Shown here one piece after another: positions 1-62,084 of a stretch of 64,000 nt of DNA; the first letter of the stretch is position 1, and each line of letters starts with the position of its first letter. A program made the position numbers and the translations under genes. Source of the stretch: Lates calcarifer (taxonomy: Eukaryota; Chordata; Actinopteri; Centropomidae); contig NC_066838.1 of assembly GCF_001640805.2 (NCBI RefSeq), positions 4,861,101 through 4,925,100 of the forward strand, given 5' to 3'. The notes beneath the pieces were generated by a model. It did not search any database. It had not been told where the DNA came from and saw only the letters and a program-made list of their open reading frames with translations.

Positions 1-2291
1 TAGGCAAAATGATGTTGGCAGAAACTGGGAAGACTTTGGTGCACACAGTAATGTGATTAGAACTAAATCAGAGAGAAAACACCAGGAATGAAAAAGATCT
101 TCTTTACCTGAAGACTAGAAAAAAATGTGAAAGTTCCAGTCACTGTTTTAATGTGGAATTAGAGTAAGAGAGCTAAAACAATGCAGGAGAGTTTGTTTTC
201 AGCCCATGTTTTTCTCTCAACTCCAAGTTAAAGTTAAAAAATTCATTCGATTCAGACCGTTATTACAAGCACATACTATGAATGTCTGATAGAATCTGTG
301 TACATTGATCTAACTACTCAGCAGTCAAGCCCAGAACAACATGAATTGATAAACATTCTGTTGCCTTGGTACAGATAACTAAAACTAATGCTGTCTTTTA
401 CAACAACCCTGAAACAGCCCCATTCTTTTTTCCCAGCCATTTATATCAGTGAGGATTGAGTAAATGTGAAAATCACTTCTTAGTATAACAACCATAACAA
501 CTTGAATGCTATGCTAATATGTTAGCTGCACTGCTAAATGACCACTGGTGGCTGTGCAAGCTACAGTGCCTTATGGACCACTTTAATCCATGCTTTAAAA
601 TGAACTTTGTCAATTTTGGCTGCCCTGCTCAGCCTGGGTGAAGTGAAAAGATGTAAAAACAACCCCCGCAGCAGACAGACATTAAAAGTGGTCTTTCTTG
701 AAATGTTCGTTTTTATTTCATGAACTTCAAAAAAGGTGAAAGTTAAACTGTAATTGTGGCATGTATGGATACCTTACTAAGTCATAACCATAAAAACAGT
801 AAAAAATAAAAATAAATAAATAACATAGTCATTACAAGTGAATATTGTACTGTGAGATCAGATTTTTTGGTAGAGATAAACGTAAACATAATTTAATTTA
901 ATAATCTTGATTGCTGCCAGATGATTTTTTTAAAGATTTTTTTTTTCTTTTTAATAGCCAACTGTAATAAAGTTTGTGTTTCAGTAAACAAGAGTGAAGC
1001 ATCACACCGTCAAATATTTGACCTGATATTGGTTCTTGAACTTCGTAGTGCTTTGAATCTGAACCACTGTATACTATGGATACTGCACCAAAGTTGTGTG
1101 GAGTCCAACTTCACTCCAAAATCATCATAGATGAAATTATAGTTAGCTCAGTTATCTCAGCCCCCCTGAAGTGTCTGAGGCCAAGTGCTCAGCTTTACTG
1201 CTTTATCATCTGATATTCTTTGTAAACCTTTCCAGACCAAAGTGCTAAGATGCTTTTCGGAAGCTGGGCTTAGCTCTGCTTAGTACCAGATGACTCCTCA
1301 AGCCCCATGCTGCTTCCAATACCGCAGCACTGCCTGCAGCCAAGCCATAAGTGATACAGAGAGAGAAAGCAGGATCACACGTAACAGAGAGACAGCAAGA
1401 AAGGAAGGGGGTAGATGAGAGGTCGGAGGAGATAAAAGGATGACAGGGTAAGTGGAAGAGTGACAGAAGGGGATGGAGGGGTGAGGGAGTGTGGGGTGGA
1501 GTGTGGTGTTCTCTTCTGCCAGCTCTCCCGAGCATCCGTCCATCCTGCAGAGACAGAGAGAGATGAAAGTGTGAGGATAGCTCGGCGGCTAGTTAGAGGA
1601 AAGGTGAATTGAGCTCCTGCAGGGACGGTGAGGAGCAAAGCAGGCGGGGGGTTAGAGTTGGTGAAAATAGCCTGAGCTGAACTACAAGCTGAATTCCTAA
1701 TACCACATTTGCTTTTCATTGGCTCCAGTGGTCCGTCATTTGCTGCTTGCCAGAAAAGCACTTACAATCAGACCTAAAGTATTAAGGAACTCCCTTATGG
1801 GTGCTATTCTGGAATTCACTGATCTAGCCTGGTGCAATGAAAGTTAATTTTAACAGTGTTCAGGCACACATATACTGAGAGCAAGATCTGCTCAGTCTCT
1901 AAGACATCCCATTCAAAGAGAGAAATACTACATCCTAAATTACTCAATGAAAAGTTTTTATGAAGCTATGGATGAGGTGGTAAATAACCACAAATAACCA
2001 ATGTTTAGTTTCATTTCCAGCCCAGTAGCTCTATAGATGACACAGCACTAACAGTAGTCAGTAGTAACAGCTGAACTTAGTAAAAACAGTAATGACTGAA
2101 GGTTTGTTCAGGTTTGATATATTTCTCTCAGGGAGGTGGGGTGGTTTTAACATTACCTGTGCTGGTCAGTGCTTGGGTCATTTTTCACCCCCCTCCCAGT
2201 ACTAATTACAACAGGTTGATTTTTGGTTCAACATCCTTGTATTTCAAAGAGGATCTCTGACTTTTTTTGTATGAAGAGCTGCTTGCCCTAC

Positions 2292-2318
2292 TTTTTTTTT
2301 TTTTTTTTTTTTTTTTTT
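2292..2318. repeat. 27-base T homopolymer
   Basis: Unbroken T-run in the downstream flank. It could be the poly(A) of a minus-strand retrocopy, but no body is recognised beside it. Confidence 0.93.
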
Positions 2319-2859
2319 AACTCTTTTTAATCAGCTTAGTTTGAAATTGAATTGAATTTTGTGTGAAAATGGAGCAGGTCAAAACTGTTTTAGCCATCAG
2401 GAGAGCAACACCCCATAGATCTTCATTAAATCTGATGTTGTAAGCTCAGCTACAGGTGGGCACATTCTCTTTTGAGAGCCTAGGTTACAATTGGTAACAT
2501 GTTGGCTAATCGGCGCCATTAAAAGTATGCTGAATGAATTATGAGCTCCTGTTTGCATTGTGCCCATGGATGTACAGACAGCTATCCACTGGATTACCTT
2601 GATACTGAGAAGACTCAAATTCACCTAAAGCAGTGCCTCATGTCTCTCCCTCCGTGCCTCCCCTTCAGCTCTCCTGTGCCCTCCTCGGGAGGCTTTTGGC
2701 TTTGCTATGGAATGTCCTGTTCCAAAACACATCCTGTAGTTTCACAATGGTTAAAATCTGTGCAGAGCAACAACTTGAATTACCAATGGGCATAGTTCAT
2801 ATTTAATTCCCCATTTAACATGTGCTGCTAATCAGGTCTGAATTGGGCGTAAGAGTCCA

Positions 2860-3437
2860 CAGCCATGCTAACAGCTCTGTGAAGCTGTGTTAAGGCACAG
2901 CAGTACTTTGGGCTAAATGCTAATGTCAGCATGCTAACATGTTCGCTGTGATAATGTTAACATGCTCATGTTTAGCAGGTAAAGTTTTTACAGTGTTCAC
3001 CATCTTAGTTTAGCTTGTTATCATGCTAACATATGCCGATAGGCACTGAACACAAAGTACACCTGAGGCTGATGGGAATGTCACTATTTTTGCAGGTATC
3101 TGGTTGTAAACCAAAGTATTGGACAAGTTAAAATTTGAAATGAGAAAGTCTGTGGATCACCAAAGTTATTAGAATTCCTCCCGAGGGAATTTAAATGTTA
3201 GTACTAAATTTCATGGCAATCCAATAGTTGTTAAGACATTTCTCTCAAAACCACTTATGTCAGCCTCAAAGTGGAACTACCTGAAAAGTCAGGAGATCAA
3301 CACAGTCGTTAAAATTCATCCTGTGGGGACCATGGACATCTGTACAATTTCATGACAACCCATCCATTACATGTTGAACTATTTCAGTCTGGACCAAAGT
3401 GGTGGACCAACCAGCAAGCTGCTAGAATGGCTAAAAA
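2860..3437 (+). repeat. Teleost interspersed repeat, long copy
   Basis: It starts with the alternating GCTAACATG/TTAGCATG-type text and runs through GGCTGATGGGAATGTCACT, then two tandem related modules of about 110 bases. Each module has an AAAGTCAGGAGATCA-like box and an AATTTCATGGCAATCCA-like box. It ends GGACCAAAGTGGTGGACC...CTAGAATGGCTAAAAA. I recognise this as a very common repeat in percomorph genomes, probably a non-autonomous DNA element, but cannot name it. A related copy lies at 5990-6210. Confidence 0.75.
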
Positions 3438-5989
3438 CAAAATGTCTTTTGTTTCTCATGAGATGTCTCTACTTCTAGTTATTCACAGGTGATTTTATAT
3501 AATACAGGGCAAACCCACGACACTATTGGAGAATTTTGTTCATAGAGGACATACTACAATGTGTGGTTTATGTCCAGTTCCAATAAGCCATCAATGCAGA
3601 GGTTGCCCTTTATCTAATAAGAAGGAAAGTAAGAATGACAAGGTTTGTGACCCATCAAAGGCCTCACAAGTCTCCAATTAATGTATCTATTAACATAACC
3701 TTTCTCTAACCTTAACCAAGTGATTTAAATGCCCAAACTTTTCCTCTAACCATACTGTAATTAATTCTACAAATCAATCATTTTGGAATTGGCAGCTAAA
3801 ATTGGTTCTCGCTGAATGTAACCATCTCATGTCAATGTTCTATCTGATGACAGGGTTGCTCTGTGGCTTTTTCATATTTCACTAAAAGTTTTCAACTTAT
3901 TTGCTGTTTGAAGTCACAAAACACAGATTTGAGCACATGGGAGGAGCTGAGGTGTTGCATAAAAGCATTAGGCATCTATATCTATAACAGAACAGCAACT
4001 TTAAAAGATTCTGTGGATTAATCTGTAAATCACTGTGTAAAAATGATATTTCTTTAAAGAAACTGGACAATTTTTCTATTGAATTCAATAAAATTAAAGG
4101 TGCGAGTGTTGATAGTGTTGCGTTTATGCTGGCCTCCACACCAGACACACATTGCTTGATCTAAAGATCAAATTATGCAAGCTCACTTGCTCTTTGTTTG
4201 TTCTAAAGCACATCCAGACATGTAGCTGCGCAGTCACAATTTAGCACTGCATTTAATTCAGCTTTGGCAGAGACGAAGCAGCCAAAGCAGACGTGACTCT
4301 GTCTGCTGCTCTGATTCTGCGCTATCATCTTATTTCCCCTGCTGGTCGTCATTTATTGGGGCTTCATAAAGTCAGAATGAGCGAGATCTCAGCCAGGCAG
4401 TATTAACCGCCCACCTCCTCAGAGACAGCCAAAGTCAGCTCTCTCCTTTGCTTTCTATTTCCACACTTCTCTCTCTCTCTCTCTGTCCTGCTTTCCTATT
4501 GTTTCTTTTTCTCTTAAATTTCTCCCTCTCTTCCCTCTGTTATCCTCTCCACCTCTCTGGAGAAACAGAAGAGTCTTATCGCAGTTTAATCTCCAGCTGA
4601 GATTCGGAGGTGTGGGGCCCGAGCCAATGTGACTTTGTCGTTTATTCTGTGTCAGGGCATCTTAGAGGACGGCCGAGTGTTTGTGTTGAGAGTGGTTGGG
4701 GTGATTGAACTGCCAGACAAGCCTCCGGGCACAAAAAAGAGAGAAGAGGAAAAAATAAGAGAGTGTGTGATTTTTCACAACAAGCACAATTCAAACATGG
4801 TAATCAGATGCCCTGAGATATTTGAACACATAGCCAGACAGATAGGCTGCAGGCAATGGGAGGTGGAGTCTGCTGTCAGTGTGAGTGTGTGCAACCTGTG
4901 GCTTTATCCAAGCACTGCTGTGCTCTACCCACTGTGACAAACGCTACAACAGGGAATCCAAATAATATGCAAGAGGCAAACTAAAGGAGGGGAAGAGGAG
5001 TGGAAAGGAAACTCTAGTGAAAGCTCTTTTAGTCTGTCTCTGTAAAGGACCACAAATGCTACAATCTGCCATCCATCCATCCTCAGCTTGAAGCCTCACC
5101 ATGTACAAGATGAAATAAGAGCTAGAGTCTGAAATGGCCCCACAGGTGGAGGATAGAGGAATAAAGAGGAAAAAGAATAATAAAAAAAAGCACTTAGGAT
5201 AATAAAGAGAGGTCAGTGCCATTCAGAACAAAGACAAGGTTCCTGTGATATCCAGGTCAGATTCTCTCTGGAGGTCTGAATCTCCCCTCTTTATGTTTTC
5301 ATAATGGACTTTTTAATTTGATTGATGGGTTGCCTGTCAAATCCTCATGTTCCCAAGGGGAGGGCTTGGTGCATTTTAAATGTTATATTTTCCAGCTGGT
5401 AATGGACAGTCTGAGAGACATGAGGTGAGAACAGGACTTGATCTGTTTTGATATAATTTGTTCTGGGGATGGTGGATGAAGAGAGAGAGAGCAACATAAA
5501 TATATAATAAGATCAAAACAATGTCCAAAATCACTCTCTCATTCAATAGTCCTGTCAACAGAAACTCAGTGATTTACTACAGTGCACAGTATACAGAGAT
5601 TTCAGACACTCAAAAATCATTGTCATTTTGTGTCATTAATTACCTGTGCTACATGCCATAAACACTGCTTTTTCAGTCCATTGTGATATTTTTGAGGACA
5701 CTATTTAGTGGATAAATGCACACACTCAATTTGTAAAGTGAAATAAAATGGCAGACAATAAATTTAATGCAATCTATAGTAAATAGGGAGTGATTTTAGA
5801 CACAGCCTATTTTCCATTCACCCTTGGAATATCTGAAGATATGGACAATGGTGTACTGCAAAGGCAACAGTGCTAACCACTGCACCACTGGTTTGATTTT
5901 GGTTAGCATGTCAACACAACAGCAAGTACTACCATTGTCTTACAATCAAGAAGGTTGTATGCTTACTGAATAGGTGTGTGGAGTTTTCT

Positions 5990-6210
5990 ACATTTAACAG
6001 TTGTTCATCTAACATTTCACTTAGTAACAAAAATGTCAACCTCATACTGGTGCTGAAGGAAAAGTCAGGGAATAACAAGTCATTCGTCCTCTGGGCACCA
6101 TGGATGTCTGTACCAAATTTCATGGGAATCCATCCCACAGTTGTCTAGTTATCTCACTCCAGACTAAAGTGGTGGAGCCACTGGAGCCACACAGCTAGCA
6201 TGGCTAAAAA
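5990..6210 (+). repeat. Teleost interspersed repeat, 3' fragment
   Basis: It shares with the 2860-3437 copy the boxes ATGTCAACCTCA, AAAAGTCAGGGAATAAC, TGGATGTCTGTACCAAATTT, CATGGGAATCCATCC and the end AAAGTGGTGGAGC...CTAGCATGGCTAAAAA. It has the same orientation and is truncated at its 5' side. A short motif common beside such repeats (GTGCTAACCACTGCACCAC) lies at about 5869-5887. Confidence 0.7.
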
Positions 6211-6956
6211 GAACATGGGAGGAGAGGAGATGGGACAAAGTACAAAAGAAGACAGGTACAGCCATATATGTATTCTTACTGTTTTGTTTTTTTTAAGATA
6301 TTCTCTCAACCTAGTGAATCAATGTTAGAAATGTTGTATTTTCAGATTCACAATCATCTAGCTGTTTCTAAAGATTTACAGAATAAGCCAATTCAATAGA
6401 CCAAGGAGATTCTAAGGAGATTTTCATTTTTTTTTTCTAACATTACAGCAACATAGCACTCATATCTGAAAGTGTCATTCAAGGATTCCCTGGTCTGGTA
6501 CTCACTGGAACAATTTCTTTCCTTTCTTGTCCTTTCACATGGATGTGGGAGTAATGTGTGGATATGGGTGGGTGACTGCACTCCTGAAACTGAGCTCTGC
6601 TTCTTCCTGGCCCACATCAGGAAGGGATTTCTGACAGTAAAGACTGCAAAATATAGGCTTTGTCGCATCATTTTCTCTCTCATCTTTGTCAATGTCTTCA
6701 TCAGCATCACTGTGGTAAAACAGTGGGGAAATCAAACAGAACTGGTAGTTTTTGCTTTTCCACAATACATAGAGTACAATAATACTTAAGTCTCATATGT
6801 GCTGCTTTTGATCTTTTGAGTTCTCCTGGGGTGACGTACACTTGAGATAAACCTAAAACTTGAGTTACAACTTTCAAATCCGCAACTTTGAGGGTATATA
6901 GGGACAGAGGGGGGGAATAAAAACATCAGACGAGCCAGATTTAGCAAAAAAACATG

Positions 6957-6962
6957 TTTAAT
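6957..6962 (-). terminator. Alternative distal polyadenylation signal ATTAAA
   Basis: The gene strand reads ATTAAA about 5.95 kb after the stop, followed by a T-run. Two copies of TGTAAATA (Pumilio-type sites) lie just upstream at 7022-7029 and 6981-6988. This would give a very long 3' UTR. It is weak, pattern-only evidence. Confidence 0.2.
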
Positions 6963-7491
6963 CTCTCCTTGATGCGTGTCTATTTACACGTAATAAATCT
7001 GCAAAATAGGAAAGAGCAGGATATTTACACGGGTGTGAAACAGCCTAAACCTGTCACAGCAGCTTCAAGTCTGAAACTCTTAAAAAGGTATCAGAATTCA
7101 TAAAGTATTAAAACTCTTTAAGGTACTTTTTTTCTTTTTACCTCTCTCCTCTTTAATCTGTGTGTGGAGATATTTTACGTCCTATACTCCTTCTCTGAAA
7201 TGTACTTTAATCAAAGTGAACTCAGCAGGTGAGGAAGCTGGAGAGTTGGAACTGGAGGGAAGAAAAATCTGGGAGTGTTGCTGTTGAGGGGGATCAAATC
7301 AAAAATGGCAGATGAATGGGTGACGTATTAAGGTTGTGCTGTGGTGTCTCTCAATGGGTCAGAGGTGGTGTCACATTGGAGGGTGCTGCCCATATTGAAA
7401 AATAAGTACATTTCTGAATAGATTTGAAGAAATAAAATGGTGTGGGTTGTTGCGGACAACCTGCCCTATTTTACCTTCCTTGCTAAGAGTT

Positions 7492-7730
7492 AGATGAGAA
7501 GATTGACACCACTCTTCTGTACATGAAGCTAGAACCAGGATATGGTTAGCTTATTAGCTTAGCAGAAAGACTAGAAGCAGCTAACCTGGCTCTGCTAAAA
7601 TTATAAATAAACAAGATATGTCATTCTTATTAGCTAGCTTTAGAAATGTATGCAGATGGGGGCTGTTTTCCATCAGACAGAACCAGGCTAGCCAGTTACC
7701 ACCAGTTCCAGTCTTTTCAAAACTTTTCAA
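7492..7730. repeat. Inverted pair of a common teleost repeat
   Basis: 7492-7605 begins GATGAGAAGATTGACACCAC and reads into CTAACCTGGCTCTGC. 7612-7730 contains the same family in reverse: AACAAGATATG, GAACCAGGCTAGCCAGTTAC, then AGTTCCAGTCTTTT. The two halves can partly pair. The 14145-14335 copy is a simple forward fragment of the same family. Confidence 0.6.
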
Positions 7731-10700
7731 AGCCAACTGTCTCCTTGGTCCTGCTTTACACTTAATGGATAAATTAGCACTTTTCTCTCTCTCTCTCTAT
7801 TTTTTTTGTTTGTTTTTTTTTAGAAATGTGCTAATTCACTTTCTTTTCAAGATTGGCATGATAACAATATCAATGTTATGCCTCTGTGTTAAGGTCAGAG
7901 CTGGAGTCACAGTGTAGTTAAGAATGGGATAGAGTAACAACTCCAAAGCTGACTTGCTGACACACTGTATGTTTAACCCTTACATTAACAACAAAGGAAA
8001 TTATCCAATTTTGAGGGGCGTTGTGTTAGAACTTTGTTTTAACAATTAATTGATAAAGGATTCTGATTCAGATTTTACCGTCACTGTGCAAAAGCATACA
8101 GGTAATTCAAACATGTCACTTTCCCAAAATTTACATTTGCATTTACAACTAAAAGTTGAATAAATGAGAAACAATTTGTTACTTATTAGCTTAAGGGGTG
8201 TTGGTAGGCCTACTTTTTTCATTACAGAGCCAGCCAAGGTCTTACATATTTTAAGCAAAGCAAGGGTAAACATATCCTTACTCCAGCCCTATACCTAACA
8301 CATACATAACAAAGGGATAACAGTCTTCTCATTTCACTCTCAGAAAGACAGCAAGAATTTTTCACAAAATACAGCACTATTCTTAAACAAACATTTAAAA
8401 TGTACATTTAAATATATTTCCATGACAGATTTTTTAAAACCTTCCTTGAATCAGGCTCTTAAATATATGGAAAAGTACATCATTTTTAGTATGAGTAGAG
8501 GCTGACAAGGCACGGGAAACAGTTCTACGTTGGTCAATCGCTGAGAGAATCTCTCCCTCCACCTCTTTCACCCTCCTTCATCACTGTCTTTTTCTATGTG
8601 GAAAAACTGCCACAGATGCAACAGAATGGAAAATGAAGCGGTACCATGGCCTTCAAAGCACTTCCTCTGCCTTGCCCAAGTCTTTTTATCTTTTACCCCA
8701 ACAAGTGGTGATGCAGAAAACAAGAAGCAAAGCTAAGAAACAAAAGCACCAGAGACCAAGGGGGCCTTATCCCGCCATCTTTCAGAAGTTTTTTTTTTTT
8801 TTTTTTAACACCCTACAAAGTAATCCATGAGGCTTATTACCTAATCTCATTACTCTTTCCGCATCACTAAAATCATCTTTACAAAAGAACAATTGAGCTA
8901 GTGAATAGCAGTCAAACATCAATGCAGTGGTCCACATCCTCAGACTATTTCAGTCATTCATTTAAATTGAATAAAACATGTGTGAATGCCTGTACATGGA
9001 AGTAACATTGTCTCAATTAGATCATTCATCAAGCAGAAAGACAAACACTTAACACATTGAATGAGATTTTTAAATGACTGTAACTGATTGCTAAAATCCT
9101 TTTGTGGAAGAACTGAGAAGCAGATGGATCAAAATTAATTCATAGATTTGCTCTCCTGATATGGATGAAGAAAGCTTTGGTCAGCCACTCTGTATGTTGT
9201 TTTACCCTGTGTAGATCGGTGGTTCAAGTATGGAAGAACATACATTACAATTCACTGTGTCCAAACACGTTTATGCTGTCAGATGGAAACATCTTAGTAC
9301 CACAGTAATATGTACACTGGATTTTTAAAGGGTTTCATAAAACATCCTAACCCATCGGGGGAAATGTACTTCTTTTGGACTCGAGTTTTCACATGACAGC
9401 AACAATATGTGTTAGGTTTGATGGCATGTGGGTTGGTACAGGTCTGGTAATTATATTTGAAAAAAAAACAAAAAAAAAAACAGTTACCATCATGGCAACG
9501 TAAAAGGATATGGACAAAGGTGGAGTTGCCTAAAGAATTCACAAAAACAATTTGTATATTACCAACTCTGAGTTTCTTATAACTGTTGGGCAATGACAGG
9601 GAACTGATTCAATTTTTAATACTTCAAACATGGTGTTCCAACTGTAGGGATCTGTTCATTTTTATGTGGGTATAGCTAGGAAATGTCATTCAATTCAATA
9701 ACCATTCTGACCAACCTCTATAGTAGCATGTCAGCAAGGTATTCACCCCATCTAACATGGTGTGGCTAGTACCTACCAGTGCCTCACATGAAATGATAAC
9801 TCTGGTTATTTCAATCTCATATCAAAACTTATTTAAAGCATGTGGCTTAGACAGGAGGGATTGCTGCTCAAAAAACACAATCCAAAGGGTCAAGGGTATG
9901 AATTTATCACAAATATAAGTGACTGGAACTCCCCACTTGCACCAAATGCAATATCACACTTTCATTTTCTTTTGTAAAACAGCTGTGACGGAACAATTAT
10001 CACTTGGGATATGTAAGATAGTAGTCCATCTGGTGCATTTTAAGAGCTCACACACTAGCGGCTGCTGGTCTTCTATTTTCAACAGAAGACCAACAGAATT
10101 GTTTTGACACTAACAAATGAATAAGATTTTGTCACAACTTAAACTGACAAGTTTAAATCACTGGGTAGCATTTTAAACTTAAAACTAAATTTTTTACCAT
10201 GTGAATGTCATAGCGTATAGTGTATATAATTGATGGATGGAGAGCTTTGAAACTACATCTATTTCAATAAGGGTTTGTTTGAGACAATGGAGAATGAGAA
10301 CACTACATGTGAGCAGGTCTTGTCGCAGATGGATTGCAACTGGGATGGAGAGTTTGCTTGTTTCCCTTTGCTCTTCTGGACTGTACTGAAGAGCAGCTCT
10401 CACTGCAATCACAATGATCCATCACCAAGACAGAAAACTATTTTAGTGTAGATGTGTTGGCCGGCTGAAAAGATAACTCAAAGGGTTATAGTAACATCCA
10501 GTTTTAAATAAATCTACCAGACCTTTCCCAAACAGCGCTGGTCTACAAGGTTGTTGATGCAACTTCAAAGCTCTATGCCACTTGAACTGGACAGAGGACT
10601 CTAGTGTCAATTGGTTAAAGAGACCTTTCCACTCTACCACTGGAAAAAAATGTGAGGGAAGCACTGCTGAAGAGGAAGAAAAAGAAAATGGTTTTGAGGC

Positions 10701-12381
10701 ACTGGTAACTGTTTCCTTTAAAGTGGTATTGTTCTAAAAGATGCATTTTTCCATCACCCTGTTTCTATGTTACTAAAACACGGATAAGTGGAAGAGTTTT
10801 TTTTGTTCCTTGAATTCATTGATCTGATCTGGTCATTGATGTGTCTGGTCTGCTTCTTACAGGATGGATGACAACATACAGTATATATTACCCTGGTTTG
10901 TTTAACATATTTCAATCTTTCTTCTGTATTTTCTAGCCTTTATCAATCTTGTAACCCTTTTGCAGTCATAGGAGAAAGGAATGTCTTGTTTATGAATGCA
11001 TGTTTTTCGAAGCTCTACAAGCTAACGCGGAGCAGCATGTACTTAACTTTTTTATACCCCTATAAAACCACAGAATGAAAAAAAAGGCCTTCAACTGGTA
11101 CAAAAAACACTCACATAAATCAAGCTACATTTCATTAGCTCTTCATAAACCACATTCACATTTCAAAAATGGAACCTTTAGCTTTTGCCATATTCACTGC
11201 AGACTAAAAAACAAGCCAAAATTAGACAATACTGTTTCACTGTCCTCTGTTTCACACCAAAACTAGCTTCCATTTTGGATGGCACACCTAATAAAATGTT
11301 TCAGACAAGAGGGGAAGTCTATAAAACAAGATCAAGAAGTTGCAGAGCACGGTGTGCCAGCATTCAACTTAAATGACTGCCTAATGCCTCTGTAGTATTC
11401 TGCTACCACAGAGCAATGAGGCTGGCCTCCACAGAAACAACTTTTTTGTCTTATTTAAGTCAGTTGACCAGGCCTCAGTGTATTTGGTTTCTTCAAAACA
11501 AACACAAGAACACTGTAGGTCAGTTGGTGCACTGGTGACTTCCAGACATCATTTGTCTTTTTACTACTTTTAGAGCCAAAGATGTAACACACAACGGCCC
11601 CAAGACCTCATGAAATACAGAAAGTGTCTGTAATCATATATATATTTATATATTTTTTACCAGTTACCTATATTTAAAACTCTCACTTTCAGTCAGTAAG
11701 CATGACAACATTTTCATCATAGCACATTTCATCTAACGAAAAGAAGTCTCTTTGCACTAAACAACATTCAAAGTAAAACATGGCACAGGACGACTTTTTC
11801 CTTGTGTTTTCATAATTTTTCATCTTGGAAATATCAAATCCTCTTCTCAAACTTATCTTTTGTACATTAAAATGGAAAACTTTTTTTTTCAACTTTTCAT
11901 TTGTTTTAAAAACAAAATGTTTGTATTTATATATCTATATATATATATTCATATATCCTCTTCTCTCTTTTGATTTAGCTTTGTTGTGCAAATTCAGCAG
12001 TAACACAAGTGGCACAGCACTGGGGGAGAGTAGGCAGTTGGGGGGAAAAACGGAATTGAATGCAATAACAAATCAAATGCAGAGTTGTGAAACTGAAAAT
12101 GTCCTTTGTTAGACTACAGTGGAGTTCTTGTTGATAGAGAGTTGGAGAGTCAGTACTGGAGGAAGAGTTTCCCTGCAAAGTCCTTCCTCCTGGTTGCCCT
12201 GCAGTGGCAGCAGCCTATATGTTGCCAAGCATCCACCCTGAAGTGTCTTTGAGCAACACACTGAATCTCTACCAGCTCCATGGCTGCTGCTCTGTATTTG
12301 TCCCTGACCTCTGACCTCCCTGTGGAGGACAGCAACAGAAAAGAGAAAGGGATCAAGTATTGAGATAAAATATCCTGGATT

Positions 12382-12387
12382 TTTATT
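12382..12387 (-). terminator. Candidate polyadenylation signal AATAAA for plxna1
   Basis: The plus strand reads TTTATT here, giving AATAAA on the gene strand about 530 bases after the stop. It is a canonical hexamer, but no clear GU-rich downstream element follows. A longer 3' UTR reaching further down is equally possible. Confidence 0.3.
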
Positions 12388-12916
12388 GGCCCACAGTTTG
12401 AACTGGAGCCTTGGCTGTGGAAAGCTACTAGCTGGTGACCTGTACCTTCCCTTTGCCTCTGTATCCAGCTAGATGTGTTTTAGGTCACCACTGTACATGT
12501 ACCGCTCATGATTGTGGCCAAAGTACCCAACTGCTTCTCCCGTAAGACTCTAAATGTGATGAGGGCCTTGATGAGAATAAACGCTCTCCTGAGCTATCTG
12601 CTGAGGCTGAGGGTACATTTGATTTGGTTGTTCATGGCAAGGTTGGTGGCTCAGAGGAAAAAAGAAAGAAAAACAAAAAGCCAACCCGGCCGGCGGGGCC
12701 TTAGTTCCAGACTCTGCTGTCTCTCCAGTGTGCTGCTGCTGCTGGGTGCCTGTGTCCTTGCAGTCTTTTCTGCTGCTGTTGGTTGTTGTTTTGTGAGGGT
12801 GATGACGACAGACTTCAAACGTCGAGGGTCAAAATGTCATGGGCATCAAAGGTTGTCAGGGAAGGCGTGTTGGTTGGCCACTTCTCCTCTAGCCGAGGCG
12901 TGTGATTGGCCGGTCC

Positions 12917-61702
<48,786 letters not shown>

Positions 61703-62050
61703 CTGGATGGACAGAAGAAAGGAGGGAAAAGTTGGAGGAAGGTGATCACCAAGCACTTCAGAAATTAAATCACTGTCAACTCAGACAGGTGCTTAATTTT
61801 TTTTTTTCAAAGTTTTATAAATGTGACACAGTAAAGCTAAAATGTTGTCAGGAAACAGTTTTGAACTAAGATTTTAAATCTATAAAGGCTCTGCTTTCTC
61901 ACAGGAATTTCTAATAAAGAGAAATCTAGGACACAAAACCTACAAGACAAGAAAGTGAAGTGAAATTATTTCAGCAAAAGCAACAATTCACATATCAACA
62001 GAGCAGGGAGGCCCCAAACAATAACCAAGCAAGATGCTGAGTCTGATCAC

Positions 62051-62054
<4 letters not shown>

Positions 62055-62083
<29 letters not shown>

Positions 62084-62084
62084 A
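62055..62084. repeat. 30-base A homopolymer
   Basis: Thirty consecutive A in the intron upstream of w1. No recognisable retroposed body precedes it. Confidence 0.95.

Larger units (their letters stand above)
1..6899. other. Downstream flank without recognised gene
   Basis: No exon of a known family was found on either strand. It contains a 27-base T-run at 2292-2318, a purine-rich tract at about 1350-1650, two same-orientation copies of a teleost interspersed repeat (2860-3437 and 5990-6210), and a pyrimidine-rich stretch at 4440-4560. The longest open frames (4629-4937 plus; 6393-6765 both strands) match nothing I know. Confidence 0.5.
6900..12916 (-). other. 3' UTR and/or downstream flank of plxna1
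   Basis: This is a non-coding stretch. The part next to the stop (12500-12916) is GC-rich and the remainder is AT-rich. It holds AT dinucleotide runs (near 11636-11660 and 11930-11950), an inverted pair of a teleost repeat (7492-7730), a CT run near 7786-7799, an A-run near 9469-9480, and a small imperfect hairpin (10062-10096). No open frame resembles a known protein. The transcript end is unknown. Confidence 0.5.

Noticed and set aside
4629..4937. A 102-codon plus-strand open frame of mixed composition in the downstream flank
   Set aside because: No recognisable domain, no homologue I know, no clear splice or promoter context; most likely chance.
6393..6789. Overlapping open frames on both strands around 6.4-6.8 kb
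   Set aside because: They overlap in opposite senses, have no family resemblance and no supporting signals.
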